Source: Oscillospiraceae bacterium
Lineage (GTDB): Bacteria > Bacillota > Clostridia > Oscillospirales > Acutalibacteraceae
Assembly (NCBI GenBank): GCA_902761265.1
Contig: CACWJV010000055.1
Span: 1 to 10,515 of the forward strand
DNA: 10,515 bases
Direction: 5' to 3'
The translations under genes and the position numbers were made by a program. The stretch's first letter is position 1. Every line of letters starts with the position of its first letter. Under the pieces are notes generated by a model that was not told the origin of the DNA, did no database searches, and worked only from the letters and a program-made list of their open reading frames with translations. Positions 1 to 5,633 of this stretch are shown here, in pieces.

Positions 1-484
1 ATATGACGACCAGATCCAAAAGCACGGCCGCATCACCAATATGAAGCGCACCATGCTGCACGACATGCAGACGTTCAAAACCTACATGGACTGGTACACA
101 ATGTATGACGCGCTCAAACCCGTGTTCGGCGACCGCGCGCTGTCGATTTTTTCCTACGCGATCTCCACCGGCAACGACTGCCTGATCTGCGGCACCTTTT
201 TCCGCAAGATATTGATTGACAACGGCGAGGACCTCGAGCACCTCGAGCTGAACGAAACCGAACAGCTTTTGCTTGATTTCGGCGTGCAGATCACCAAACG
301 CCCGCATGCAATCGACGAAGCGATCTATGAAAAACTGCGCGCGAAATATGACGACCGCGTGCTCACGCAGCTTGTCGGCTTTGCCGGCATGATGTACGCC
401 ACCAATCTGTTTAACACCGTCGCCCGGGTGCCGCTCGACGACGTGCTGTACAGCTATCTCAACGATCCGAAAAAGGAGGACTAA
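1..484 (+). CDS. Carboxymuconolactone decarboxylase / AhpD-like family protein (5' partial)
   Basis: The reading frame is open from base 2, so the true start lies before the window; the ATG at 41 is only an internal methionine. The visible 160 residues are mainly helical and contain the family core around ALSIFSYAISTGNDCLICG, with a CxxC pair (Cys-Leu-Ile-Cys). In AhpD-type proteins this pair acts as a redox-active disulfide in alkylhydroperoxidase chemistry. The histidine that usually follows the CxxC a few residues later is absent; the sequence there is GTFFRKIL, so a standard AhpD peroxidase role is doubtful. The C-terminal half (FGVQITKRPHAIDE, then a VGFAGMMYATNLFNTVARV helix) resembles the second part of CMD-fold proteins. 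The AAGGAGGA for the next gene lies inside the last codons and the next ATG is 2 bp past the stop, so the two genes are almost certainly co-transcribed. Family assignment is fairly firm; substrate is unknown. Confidence 0.75.
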   Translation, partial: YDDQIQKHGRITNMKRTMLHDMQTFKTYMDWYTMYDALKPVFGDRALSIFSYAISTGNDCLICGTFFRKILIDNGEDLEHLELNETEQLLLDFGVQITKRPHAIDEAIYEKLRAKYDDRVLTQLVGFAGMMYATNLFNTVARVPLDDVLYSYLNDPKKED

Positions 485-486
485 TT

Positions 487-1290
487 ATGGGTGAATTTAC
501 GGGAAAGGTTGCCTTTATCACAGGCGCCGCACACGGACAGGGACGTGCCACGGCGCTTGCGCTTGCCAAAGAGGGCGCGGATATCGCCGCGTTTGACGTG
601 GCAAAAAAAATCGAATATCCGGCCTACGAATTCGGTACCAGCGACGAGCTGAAAAGCCTCAAAGCCGAGATCGAAGCGCTGGGGCGCGGCTGTGTGATCT
701 GCGCCGGCGACGTGCGCTCGGATGAAGACGTGACCCGCGCGGTGGAAGAGACGATCAAAGCCTTCGGCAAAATCGACATTCTCTTTAACAACGCCGGCAT
801 CTGCGCCTACGCCGAAATCGACACCATTACCGACGACGCGTGGAACGCGATGATCGATATCAACCTCAAGGGTCCCATGAACGTGGCGCGCCGCGTGGTG
901 CCGTATATGAAGAAAGCCAAGAGCGGTGTGATTATCAACAACTCCTCCGTCATGGGTCTGCGCGGCGGCAACCGCCTGTCGCACTACGCCGCGTCCAAAT
1001 GGGGACTGACGGGCCTTACAAAATCGTGGGCGATTGAGCTTGCGCCGTGGAACATCCGCGTCGTGTCGATCCATCCCACGGGCGTGAACACGCCGATGAA
1101 CGACGGCCTTGCCGCGATGGAGGGCATGACGCCGCAGGAGATCGCGGAGCGCTCCGCCGGCAATCTGCAGCCCGTGCCGTGGATCGAGCCGGAGGACACA
1201 GCCAACATGATCCTCTTCCTCGCCAGCGACAAAGCAAAATACTGCACCGGTGGCCAGTATCTGCTGGATGCGGGTTTGCTGAGTGTGTGA
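487..1290 (+). CDS. SDR-family NAD(P)-dependent oxidoreductase
   Basis: This 267-residue protein is a classical short-chain dehydrogenase/reductase, expected to interconvert a hydroxyl and a keto group with a nicotinamide cofactor in the cytoplasm. Visible signatures are the TGAAHGQG cofactor loop (residues 12-19), Asp37 at the end of strand 2 (favouring NAD over NADP), NNAG (101-104), Asn126, and the catalytic Ser154, Tyr167 and Lys171 (YAASK). The TGAAxGQG loop and the extra segment between strand 2 and the following helix (roughly residues 38-56) resemble the carveol-dehydrogenase or mycofactocin-coupled SDR subgroup, but no mycofactocin gene is in view. Start is fixed by AAGGAGGA at 473-480 with 6 bp spacing. 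It follows the CxxC CMD-like gene by 2 bp and is closed by a terminator directly after the stop, so it is the last gene of its operon. The two may act on the same substrate; that is inference. Confidence 0.9.
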   Translation: MGEFTGKVAFITGAAHGQGRATALALAKEGADIAAFDVAKKIEYPAYEFGTSDELKSLKAEIEALGRGCVICAGDVRSDEDVTRAVEETIKAFGKIDILFNNAGICAYAEIDTITDDAWNAMIDINLKGPMNVARRVVPYMKKAKSGVIINNSSVMGLRGGNRLSHYAASKWGLTGLTKSWAIELAPWNIRVVSIHPTGVNTPMNDGLAAMEGMTPQEIAERSAGNLQPVPWIEPEDTANMILFLASDKAKYCTGGQYLLDAGLLSV

Positions 1291-1317
1291 AAAAAAGCGC
1301 CGCAAGGCGCTTTTTTT
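1291..1317 (+). terminator. Rho-independent terminator of the CMD-SDR operon
   Basis: A perfect inverted repeat, A6-GCGCC, loop GCAA, GGCGC-T7, begins at the base after the SDR stop codon. The GC stem with A-tract and T-tract could work in both directions, but the minus strand has no gene ending here. Confidence 0.9.
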
Positions 1318-1319
1318 CA

Positions 1320-1375
1320 GGGCCAAGGGCCGAGGGCCGAGGGATGCGTGCACAGTGCATAGTGCATAGGGCACA
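1320..1375. repeat. Tandem heptamer repeat, 8 units in register
   Basis: Eight consecutive 7-bp units occupy exactly 56 bp without a gap. The first three are GGGCCAA, GGGCCGA, GGGCCGA; a transitional GGGATGC follows; the last four are GTGCACA, GTGCATA, GTGCATA, GGGCACA. The period is kept although the unit changes from GGGCCRA to GTGCAYA. The GGGCCRA unit recurs at 2356-2377 (minus sense) and 5504-5551. No reading frame with a start and ribosome binding site crosses it. Confidence 0.85.
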
Positions 1376-1399
1376 GCAGCGCGCCCAATGGGCGGCTGA

Positions 1400-1534
1400 G
1401 CAGTCAGCGGTCAGCTTGCAGCGGCGGCCATCGGCCGCTATGAAACCTGACCGTTTGCAGCAGTCGGTCGAGGGCCGACCGCTACCTTGCCTTCCCCGGA
1501 GGGGAGGGCTGTTTTGGTGGCTGCCTGCGGCAGC
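1400..1534. repeat. Hairpin-rich non-coding repeat cluster
   Basis: This stretch starts with three more 7-bp units (GCAGTCA, GCGGTCA, GCTTGCA at 1400-1420). It continues with a chain of small inverted repeats: AGCGGC/GCCGCT (1420-1439), CGGTCG/CGACCG (1465-1481), CCTTCCCC/GGGGAGGG around a GGA loop (1490-1508, one T-G pair) and GCTGCC/GGCAGC around TGC (1520-1534). No ribosome binding site or credible reading frame is present. It looks like a composite of small dispersed palindromic elements rather than one gene. A structured RNA is possible but unsupported. Confidence 0.6.
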
Positions 1535-1768
1535 ATCTGATTTGACGCCAGGGCGCTGTGTTTTTGCTTTCAAGCGTTGACAACACACGAGTAAACAGCG
1601 TTTCCCAACATTTTCCGTTTTTTCCTGTTTTCTGTTTTTCAGACTTTTGACTTGTAAAATGAAGAATCTTAGGTAACAAAACCCCGACAAAGCCCACCGT
1701 TTGGGCATTTCTGCGCGTTAACAGCGCGTTAACAGCATTTCTTATGTACTCTTTTGATTCCGACACAG
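1535..1768. other. Non-coding spacer without recognisable gene
   Basis: Between the hairpin cluster and the next terminator I see no start codon with a ribosome binding site and no credible promoter pair. A TTGACA at 1577-1582 lacks a matching -10 box. The stretch is pyrimidine-rich around 1600-1640 and carries a GCCCA/TGGGC hairpin (1692-1706) and a tandem 11-mer (1713-1734). Confidence 0.5.
1713..1734. repeat. Two tandem copies of an 11-mer containing GTTAAC
   Basis: GCGCGTTAACA occurs twice with no gap, placing two palindromic GTTAAC hexamers 11 bp apart, about one helical turn. It could be a small operator-like site or a chance duplication; no promoter is visible beside it. Confidence 0.5.
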
Positions 1769-1798
1769 AAAAAAGACGACTCTCTTTGAGCCGTCTTT
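1769..1798 (-). terminator. Rho-independent terminator of the acyltransferase/zinc-ribbon operon
   Basis: Read on the minus strand: stem AAAGACGGCTC / GAGTCGTCTTT with one G-U pair, a five-base loop, and a run of six Ts. It lies about 30 bp past the stop of the minus-strand zinc-ribbon gene. Confidence 0.85.
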
Positions 1799-1825
1799 CT
1801 TGTTTCTTGCCTTCTTGCTTCTTGC
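1797..1825. repeat. Short TTCTTGC heptamer array
   Basis: Four units (TTCTTGT, TTCTTGC, TTCTTGC, TTCTTGC) with a single extra C between the second and third. The array lies between the zinc-ribbon stop codon and the terminator, so it is transcribed in the 3' untranslated region. The period matches the other heptamer arrays but the unit sequence differs. Confidence 0.7.
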
Positions 1826-1829
1826 AATC

Positions 1830-2336
1830 TTATAAATGAAACGTCGCTTCCATCTGCGCTTCAAACCGTTCCGGATATTTGAAATACAGCACAACCAGCG
1901 CCACCAGCGTGATGGTGATCGAAAACAAAATCTGCGAAAGCGACATGCGGTGCAGCAGCGCGTGCAGGAAGAAAAGCGCCTGAAACGCAAAGCTGATCAC
2001 CAGCGACACCGCCGCGTGCAGCAGCGTGCCTTTTTCCCGCAGGCCGAAAATCAGATACACGATCGCCGTGTTGACCAACAGAAACGGCGTGACGACCGTC
2101 CACAGGGTGCTTTCGCCGAGCAGCACAAACACCGCGCTGAGGATCAGCGCCACACGCAGAACATGCGGGTTGGGCGTTTTGGCTTTGACCTTTTCGGGCG
2201 CCACGTTTTCATAGGAGGGATACGGCGCGTCGCGCAGTTCCGTGAGCACGGGCGCTTCGTCCGCCGCCGGAGCGCCGCACAGCGGGCAGGTTTTCACGTC
2301 GGACGCAAGGTCGATGTTGCAGTGCGTGCATCTCAT
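1830..2336 (-). CDS. Zinc-ribbon protein with four membrane segments (DUF6320-like)
   Basis: This 168-residue protein opens with a zinc ribbon made of two knuckles, Cys3-x2-Cys6 and Cys17-PL-Cys20. A charged linker (about 25-57) follows, then four hydrophobic segments at roughly 59-76, 78-99, 105-128 and 132-152, and a short charged tail. The likely layout is a cytoplasmic metal-binding head on a small polytopic membrane domain. From memory it resembles the clostridial family called DUF6320, often next to alcohol-acetyltransferase-like genes; I could not check this. Its ATG overlaps the stop of the upstream acyltransferase gene in an ATGA of four bases. An AAGGAGGT lies about 6 bases before the ATG, inside the upstream gene's 3' end, so the pair is translationally coupled. 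Function is unknown; a membrane partner or anchor for the acyltransferase is my inference. Confidence 0.85.
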   Translation of the reverse strand: MRCTHCNIDLASDVKTCPLCGAPAADEAPVLTELRDAPYPSYENVAPEKVKAKTPNPHVLRVALILSAVFVLLGESTLWTVVTPFLLVNTAIVYLIFGLREKGTLLHAAVSLVISFAFQALFFLHALLHRMSLSQILFSITITLVALVVLYFKYPERFEAQMEATFHL

Positions 2337-3748
2337 GCCTGTACCTCCTTTTCCTCTCCCTCGGCCCTTGGCCCTTGTGTTCTCGCCTGCCGGCTCGGTC
2401 GGCGCTTCTCAGCCTGCGGCTGAGAGGTCTCCACCGGAGACCCGCGCCCCTCGGCCCTCAAATTGCTTTCCACATGCACGGGGATCCCGTCGTTTGCCAT
2501 GAAACGGAAAAACGCGGTCTGGAACTGTGTGTCGGTGTTGCTGCCGGAAAACGTGAGCGTCATATAGCCGTTGACCGACAGCGCGGCGCAGCCGAACGGC
2601 TGATGGGGCGTGTCGCCGAGCACAAACTCCGCGCGCTCAATATGGGCGCGCACGGCTTCCGGTGCGTCCATGATGCCCCAGTTGGAAAAGAACGTCGTGA
2701 ACGAATGCTGGTTTTGCCGGTAGGTGTTTTTCAAAAACGCGCGTTTGATCAGATAGGGGATCGGGCGCAAAACCTTGGACTGCTGGGCGGCGACGTTGGC
2801 CGAAATCTCGTCGAGCAGCACCGCCGGGTTGCCCTTTTGCAGCAGCTCACCCTTGATTTTTTCCGCGATCTCTTCAAACGAAACGTCCGTTCTGCCGTCC
2901 GGTGAAAAACTGATGTCGGTCATATAGACGAAATTGCGCACGTTCTGTGTGCCGAGCCGGCGGCGCAGATCCATCGGCACGCTGATGCACACGTCCCGGG
3001 TCAGCGCTTCGGGCGCGGTTTGGATAAAACACCAGATCAGCAGCGCCGTGACGTATTCCGTGATGGTCAGCTCATACTTTGCCGCGGCGGTCTTGATATC
3101 GTCGACACGGAAGGTGCCGTGGACGACATGGGAAAAATGCTTTTGCAGGGCGCCTTTGTTGTAATAAGGTTTGCGCCTTTCGGGCGTGCGCGCTTTGGCG
3201 TCGGGCTTTGCGTGCAGCTTGTAGGCGTCGCACGTCTCGGTCTCCTTCGGCGCGTCCTCCACGCGCAGCGCGTGTTCGTCGTGGGGGATCGTTTCGCCCA
3301 TCAGCTCATAATAGCGCGTCAGCAGCGCGGAAAGAAAGATGGTGGTGGCGCCGCCGTCGGCCAGCGAATGATAGCTCTCTACACTCACGCGGCGTTTATA
3401 GTACAGCACGCGGAAATTCGGTTGCTCCGTACCTGTCAGCGGGATCGGGCGATAGGGGTAGTCGTGTTCCTCTTCGGGCACGGGCAGCGCGTCGGTGTGC
3501 TGAAAATAGCTCCAAAAAAAGCCGTCCTGCAACTGCCCCTGAAACGATGGAAAGCGCGGCATGATTTCGCGCAGCGAACGCGTCAGCGTTTCGGGATGCA
3601 CATCCTCCTTGAGAATCACACTGATGCGGAATGTGCGGCACCAGTGCTTGCGCCGGGCGGCGGCATACAGGGTTGCCGCGTTGTCAACCGGGAACCAGCG
3701 GCGGCCCGGCAGGGTGCTCAGGTTTGTTTCCATTTTCATAGTCTCCAA
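2333..3748 (-). CDS. Condensation/alcohol-acetyltransferase-like CoA-dependent acyltransferase
   Basis: This protein of up to 471 residues belongs to the chloramphenicol-acetyltransferase/condensation/BAHD-like fold. The active-site HxxxDG is seen as HSLADG (His127, Asp131, Gly132), in a first lobe that starts with the usual P-V-D-N-A region (residues 20-24). A second lobe carries ISVPMDLRRR (255-264), NFVYM, and SFTTFFSNWG (349-358), which corresponds to the conserved S-N-x-G region. Such enzymes move an acyl group from CoA or a carrier to an alcohol or amine. Family-like sequence ends near residue 429; residues 430-471 are a polar R/E/P/Q-rich tail encoded by repeat DNA. The longest start is TTG at 3746-3748, 5 bp after GAGGAGA; ATGs at 3737-3739 and 3731-3733 are alternatives. 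It is the first gene of a two-gene operon with the zinc-ribbon membrane protein. Substrate is unknown. Confidence 0.85.
   Translation of the reverse strand: METMKMETNLSTLPGRRWFPVDNAATLYAAARRKHWCRTFRISVILKEDVHPETLTRSLREIMPRFPSFQGQLQDGFFWSYFQHTDALPVPEEEHDYPYRPIPLTGTEQPNFRVLYYKRRVSVESYHSLADGGATTIFLSALLTRYYELMGETIPHDEHALRVEDAPKETETCDAYKLHAKPDAKARTPERRKPYYNKGALQKHFSHVVHGTFRVDDIKTAAAKYELTITEYVTALLIWCFIQTAPEALTRDVCISVPMDLRRRLGTQNVRNFVYMTDISFSPDGRTDVSFEEIAEKIKGELLQKGNPAVLLDEISANVAAQQSKVLRPIPYLIKRAFLKNTYRQNQHSFTTFFSNWGIMDAPEAVRAHIERAEFVLGDTPHQPFGCAALSVNGYMTLTFSGSNTDTQFQTAFFRFMANDGIPVHVESNLRAEGRGSPVETSQPQAEKRRPSRQARTQGPRAEGEEKEVQA
2356..2461 (-). repeat. Repeat cluster forming the 3' end of the acyltransferase gene
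   Basis: In minus-strand sense the segment starts with GGGCCGA-type sequence. It then has two perfect hairpins, GGTCTCC/GGAGACC with a 3-base loop (2426-2442) and TCTCAGCC/GGCTGAGA with a TGC loop (2407-2425). It ends with units GGGCCAA, GGGCCGA, GGGAGAG (2356-2377). It is the same kind of material as the non-coding cluster at 1320-1534, yet here it is read in frame as residues 430 to about 464. Confidence 0.75.
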
Positions 3749-3792
3749 TCATATCTCCTCGTTTATAGATACATAGGGATACCTAATTTTTT

Positions 3793-3821
3793 ATCATATC
3801 GGCATTTCACGCTTTTGTCAA
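3793..3821 (-). promoter_or_regulatory. Promoter of the acyltransferase operon
   Basis: On the minus strand, TTGACA (3816-3821) and TATGAT (3793-3798) are separated by exactly 17 bp, a near-consensus housekeeping promoter. The expected leader of about 40 nt contains a GATAC-N5-GATAC direct repeat (3768-3782 in + sense), which may be a regulator site. Confidence 0.8.
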
Positions 3822-3891
3822 GGTTTGTTCAGAATTCTGTTGCATTGTGTAGTCAAAATTTACCATTCCGTCATTTTTTTTAAAAAAAGTG

Positions 3892-3920
3892 TTGACTTAT
3901 GTTTCAATTTCATATAAAAT
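3892..3920 (+). promoter_or_regulatory. Promoter of the membrane-anchored protein gene
   Basis: TTGACT (3892-3897), a 17 bp spacer, and TAAAAT (3915-3920). A T8/A7 tract at 3874-3888 sits directly upstream and could act as an UP element. The gene start at 3996 leaves a leader of about 70 nt. The promoter is divergent from the acyltransferase promoter about 70 bp away. Confidence 0.8.
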
Positions 3921-3995
3921 GAGAACGCTAAGCTGTATATTTGTGGCTTACTATGTTTGCTTGATGAATTCAATTGCATTAGGGAGGATATTATT

Positions 3996-5459
3996 ATGCA
4001 AAAGAAATCCAAGGCCAAGACGATTATTATCATCGTTCTTGCCGTTGTGCTTGTGATCGAGTCCTGCGTGCTCATTTTCGGCAACAAGGGCGGCTCTGAA
4101 CCGGCGCCGGTTGAACAGCCCCGCGCTGAACTGGACACCTCCAATGTCCCTGTGATGCCCGATCCCGCGATGCAGATTGAGGAAGGCAAGATCCTCTCGA
4201 AGGTGCTTGGCGATAAAAACATCGGCGATATGCTGCGCGGTGTGATTTACTCCAACAGCATTGTCAGCGCCCTGATGAGCGCCGTGTATCCGATGCTTTA
4301 TGAAAAGGTCGAAAGCATGCTTGACCTCGTCGGTTTCATCCATCTGTATCCCACCGGTCCGGCGCTGGCCGACCAGTTGGGCGATGTGTCCTACACCGCC
4401 GTCGACAAGGACGGCGTGCGCAAGCCGCTCACCGACGTGCTGCGCAAGGTCGGTTCCAACTGGAGCTATATGGACACCAAGGTCAAGTGGACCACCGAAG
4501 ATGAAGAGGGCAACAAGACCGAGCATGAAGACTCCATCTATAACTCCATCGACTGGCTCGTCCACGACCAGGCCTCCTTCTATCAGGCGATGAACGACGC
4601 GACCCTCGGTTTCCGCGGATTGCTCGAAGTCAGTATCCAGAGCAAGACCAACAAGATCAAGCTGATGGACGCCGCCGCCAGCATGGCCGGCATCGATTTC
4701 CTTGCCTCCATCCCGCTGGAGCTCGAAGCCGCGAAGGTTTACAACCCGTCTGAAATGACCGGTTACCAGGCGTTCTTCGTCTATCTGTTCAATATCCTCG
4801 GCCTTGTGGACGGCGAATATCTTTCCAGCGAAGTGGTCTGCAGCTACAACACCATGGGCGAAATGTGGAAAGCGATCATCGAATCCGTGATCTTCGCAGT
4901 GGAAAAGATCATGCTCGATCCCGCCAAGAACCTTGCCAATGTGCTTGTCACGCTGGTGGAAGCCATCGATTCCGGCAGATTCATGAAGCGTTTCCGCATG
5001 ACCAGCATGTACCTGGAATACAACCCGCTGGTCGGCAAACTGATGAAGGCTGAAAACTCCGAACAGTTCAACCTCGGCGGCACCATCGCCGACGTGGCAA
5101 AAGGCATGGGTATCAACCTGGACGCCAATTGGAATGATCTGATCGGCGGCGTCGTCAAGATGATCGGCGGCGAAAATGTGAAAGCCCCGACGTTCAACAC
5201 CAAGGCGCTCATCGCAGCCGGCACCCCGGTGACGTTGCCCAACGGCAACAAGGTCTATAAGGCCAACCCGGACAAAGTGACCGCCGTCTTCGTCGACTAT
5301 CTGATGCAGGGCGAAGTGATCGACGCGCTGCTTGCGAAGGTCAACATGTTCTCGGCAGAGGACAACAAGAAGATCGTCAAGGCGTTCAACGAAGCGGACG
5401 CCGGTTTGAGCAATCTGATCAAAGTGATCTTCAGCGTCGTGCTCGCCAACCTGATTTAA
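3996..5459 (+). CDS. Membrane-anchored extracytoplasmic protein of unknown function
   Basis: I do not recognise this 487-residue protein. It begins with a lysine-rich segment (MQKKSKAK) and a hydrophobic stretch at residues 9-28. An acidic, proline-containing linker (about 30-60, EPAPVEQP) comes next, so it is most likely an N-terminally anchored protein facing outside. The Cys in VIESCVL does not make a good lipobox. The remainder looks helical, with recurring motifs of the type D-x-L-x-S/G-x-I-V/I-x-A-L followed by hydrophobic helices (near 70-100 and again 425-487). A central part carries many Met, Asp and Tyr residues. No catalytic signature is evident. Start at 3996 is chosen because AGGGAGG (3981-3987) sits 8 bp upstream; an upstream in-frame TTG at 3957 lacks one. 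It has its own promoter and terminator, so it is monocistronic. Confidence 0.8.
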   Translation: MQKKSKAKTIIIIVLAVVLVIESCVLIFGNKGGSEPAPVEQPRAELDTSNVPVMPDPAMQIEEGKILSKVLGDKNIGDMLRGVIYSNSIVSALMSAVYPMLYEKVESMLDLVGFIHLYPTGPALADQLGDVSYTAVDKDGVRKPLTDVLRKVGSNWSYMDTKVKWTTEDEEGNKTEHEDSIYNSIDWLVHDQASFYQAMNDATLGFRGLLEVSIQSKTNKIKLMDAAASMAGIDFLASIPLELEAAKVYNPSEMTGYQAFFVYLFNILGLVDGEYLSSEVVCSYNTMGEMWKAIIESVIFAVEKIMLDPAKNLANVLVTLVEAIDSGRFMKRFRMTSMYLEYNPLVGKLMKAENSEQFNLGGTIADVAKGMGINLDANWNDLIGGVVKMIGGENVKAPTFNTKALIAAGTPVTLPNGNKVYKANPDKVTAVFVDYLMQGEVIDALLAKVNMFSAEDNKKIVKAFNEADAGLSNLIKVIFSVVLANLI

Positions 5460-5468
5460 CGTTACAAC

Positions 5469-5500
5469 AAAAAAGCTGCCGCGTTTGCGGCAGTTTTTTT
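5469..5500 (+). terminator. Rho-independent terminator of the membrane-anchored protein gene
   Basis: Stem CTGCCGC/GCGGCAG with loop GTTT, flanked by A6 and T7, starting 10 bp after the stop codon. It is a textbook intrinsic terminator. Confidence 0.92.
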
Positions 5501-5503
5501 GTA

Positions 5504-5551
5504 GGGCCGAGGGCGAGGACAAAGGGCCAAGGGCCAAGGGCCGAGGGACAC
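5504..5551. repeat. GGGCCRA heptamer array, second intergenic copy
   Basis: Units GGGCCGA, GGGCGA (one C short), GGACAAA, GGGCCAA, GGGCCAA, GGGCCGA, GGGACAC follow one another; restoring one base makes the whole array 7-periodic. As at 1320, the array begins just 3 bp after a terminator T-tract. Confidence 0.8.
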
Positions 5552-5559
5552 TGTGAAAG

Positions 5560-5583
5560 AAAGCCGCCTGCGGGCGGCTTTTT
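5560..5583. terminator. Second, bidirectional terminator hairpin between convergent genes
   Basis: AAAGCCGCC/GGCGGCTTT with loop TGCG, followed by five Ts on the plus strand and by TTTCTTT on the minus strand. It can back up the terminator at 5469 and also end the convergent minus-strand gene that stops at 5634. Confidence 0.8.
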
Positions 5584-5606
5584 GTGTTGACTGACGACTG
5601 TCGAAT

Positions 5607-5628
5607 GGGCTGCCACATGGGGCAGCCC
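5607..5628. repeat. GGGCTGCC/GGCAGCCC hairpin just after the beta-propeller gene
   Basis: Eight-base perfect arms around ACATGG lie 5 bp past the minus-strand stop codon. There is no T-tract, so it is more likely a small dispersed palindrome or an mRNA 3'-end stabiliser than a terminator. Two 7-bp-spaced GAC-rich units (GACTGAC, GACTGTC) lie just before it at 5589-5602. Confidence 0.6.
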
Positions 5629-5633
5629 CTACA

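Noticed and set aside
487..1290. Evidence for a mycofactocin system
   Set aside because: The SDR resembles that subgroup in its cofactor loop, but no mycofactocin biosynthesis gene is in the window.
481..1374. Minus-strand open frame opposite the SDR gene
   Set aside because: It starts in the heptamer repeats and is the antisense of a clear SDR; low-complexity His/Arg/Val-rich product.
1320..1375. Possible CRISPR array
   Set aside because: Units are 7 bp and contiguous, with no long repeats, spacers or cas genes.
1577..1605. Promoter with TTGACA at 1577
   Set aside because: No -10-like hexamer lies 15-19 bp downstream and no gene follows on the plus strand.
1016..1766. Several open frames in both directions over the gap after the SDR gene
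   Set aside because: They cross the SDR gene, its terminator or hairpin repeats, lack ribosome binding sites, and have repeat-like composition.
3951..5618. A 555-codon open frame on the minus strand opposite the membrane-anchored protein gene
   Set aside because: Its composition is a reverse shadow (rich in His, Asp, Val, Gly), it has no ribosome binding site, and it runs through a terminator and repeats.
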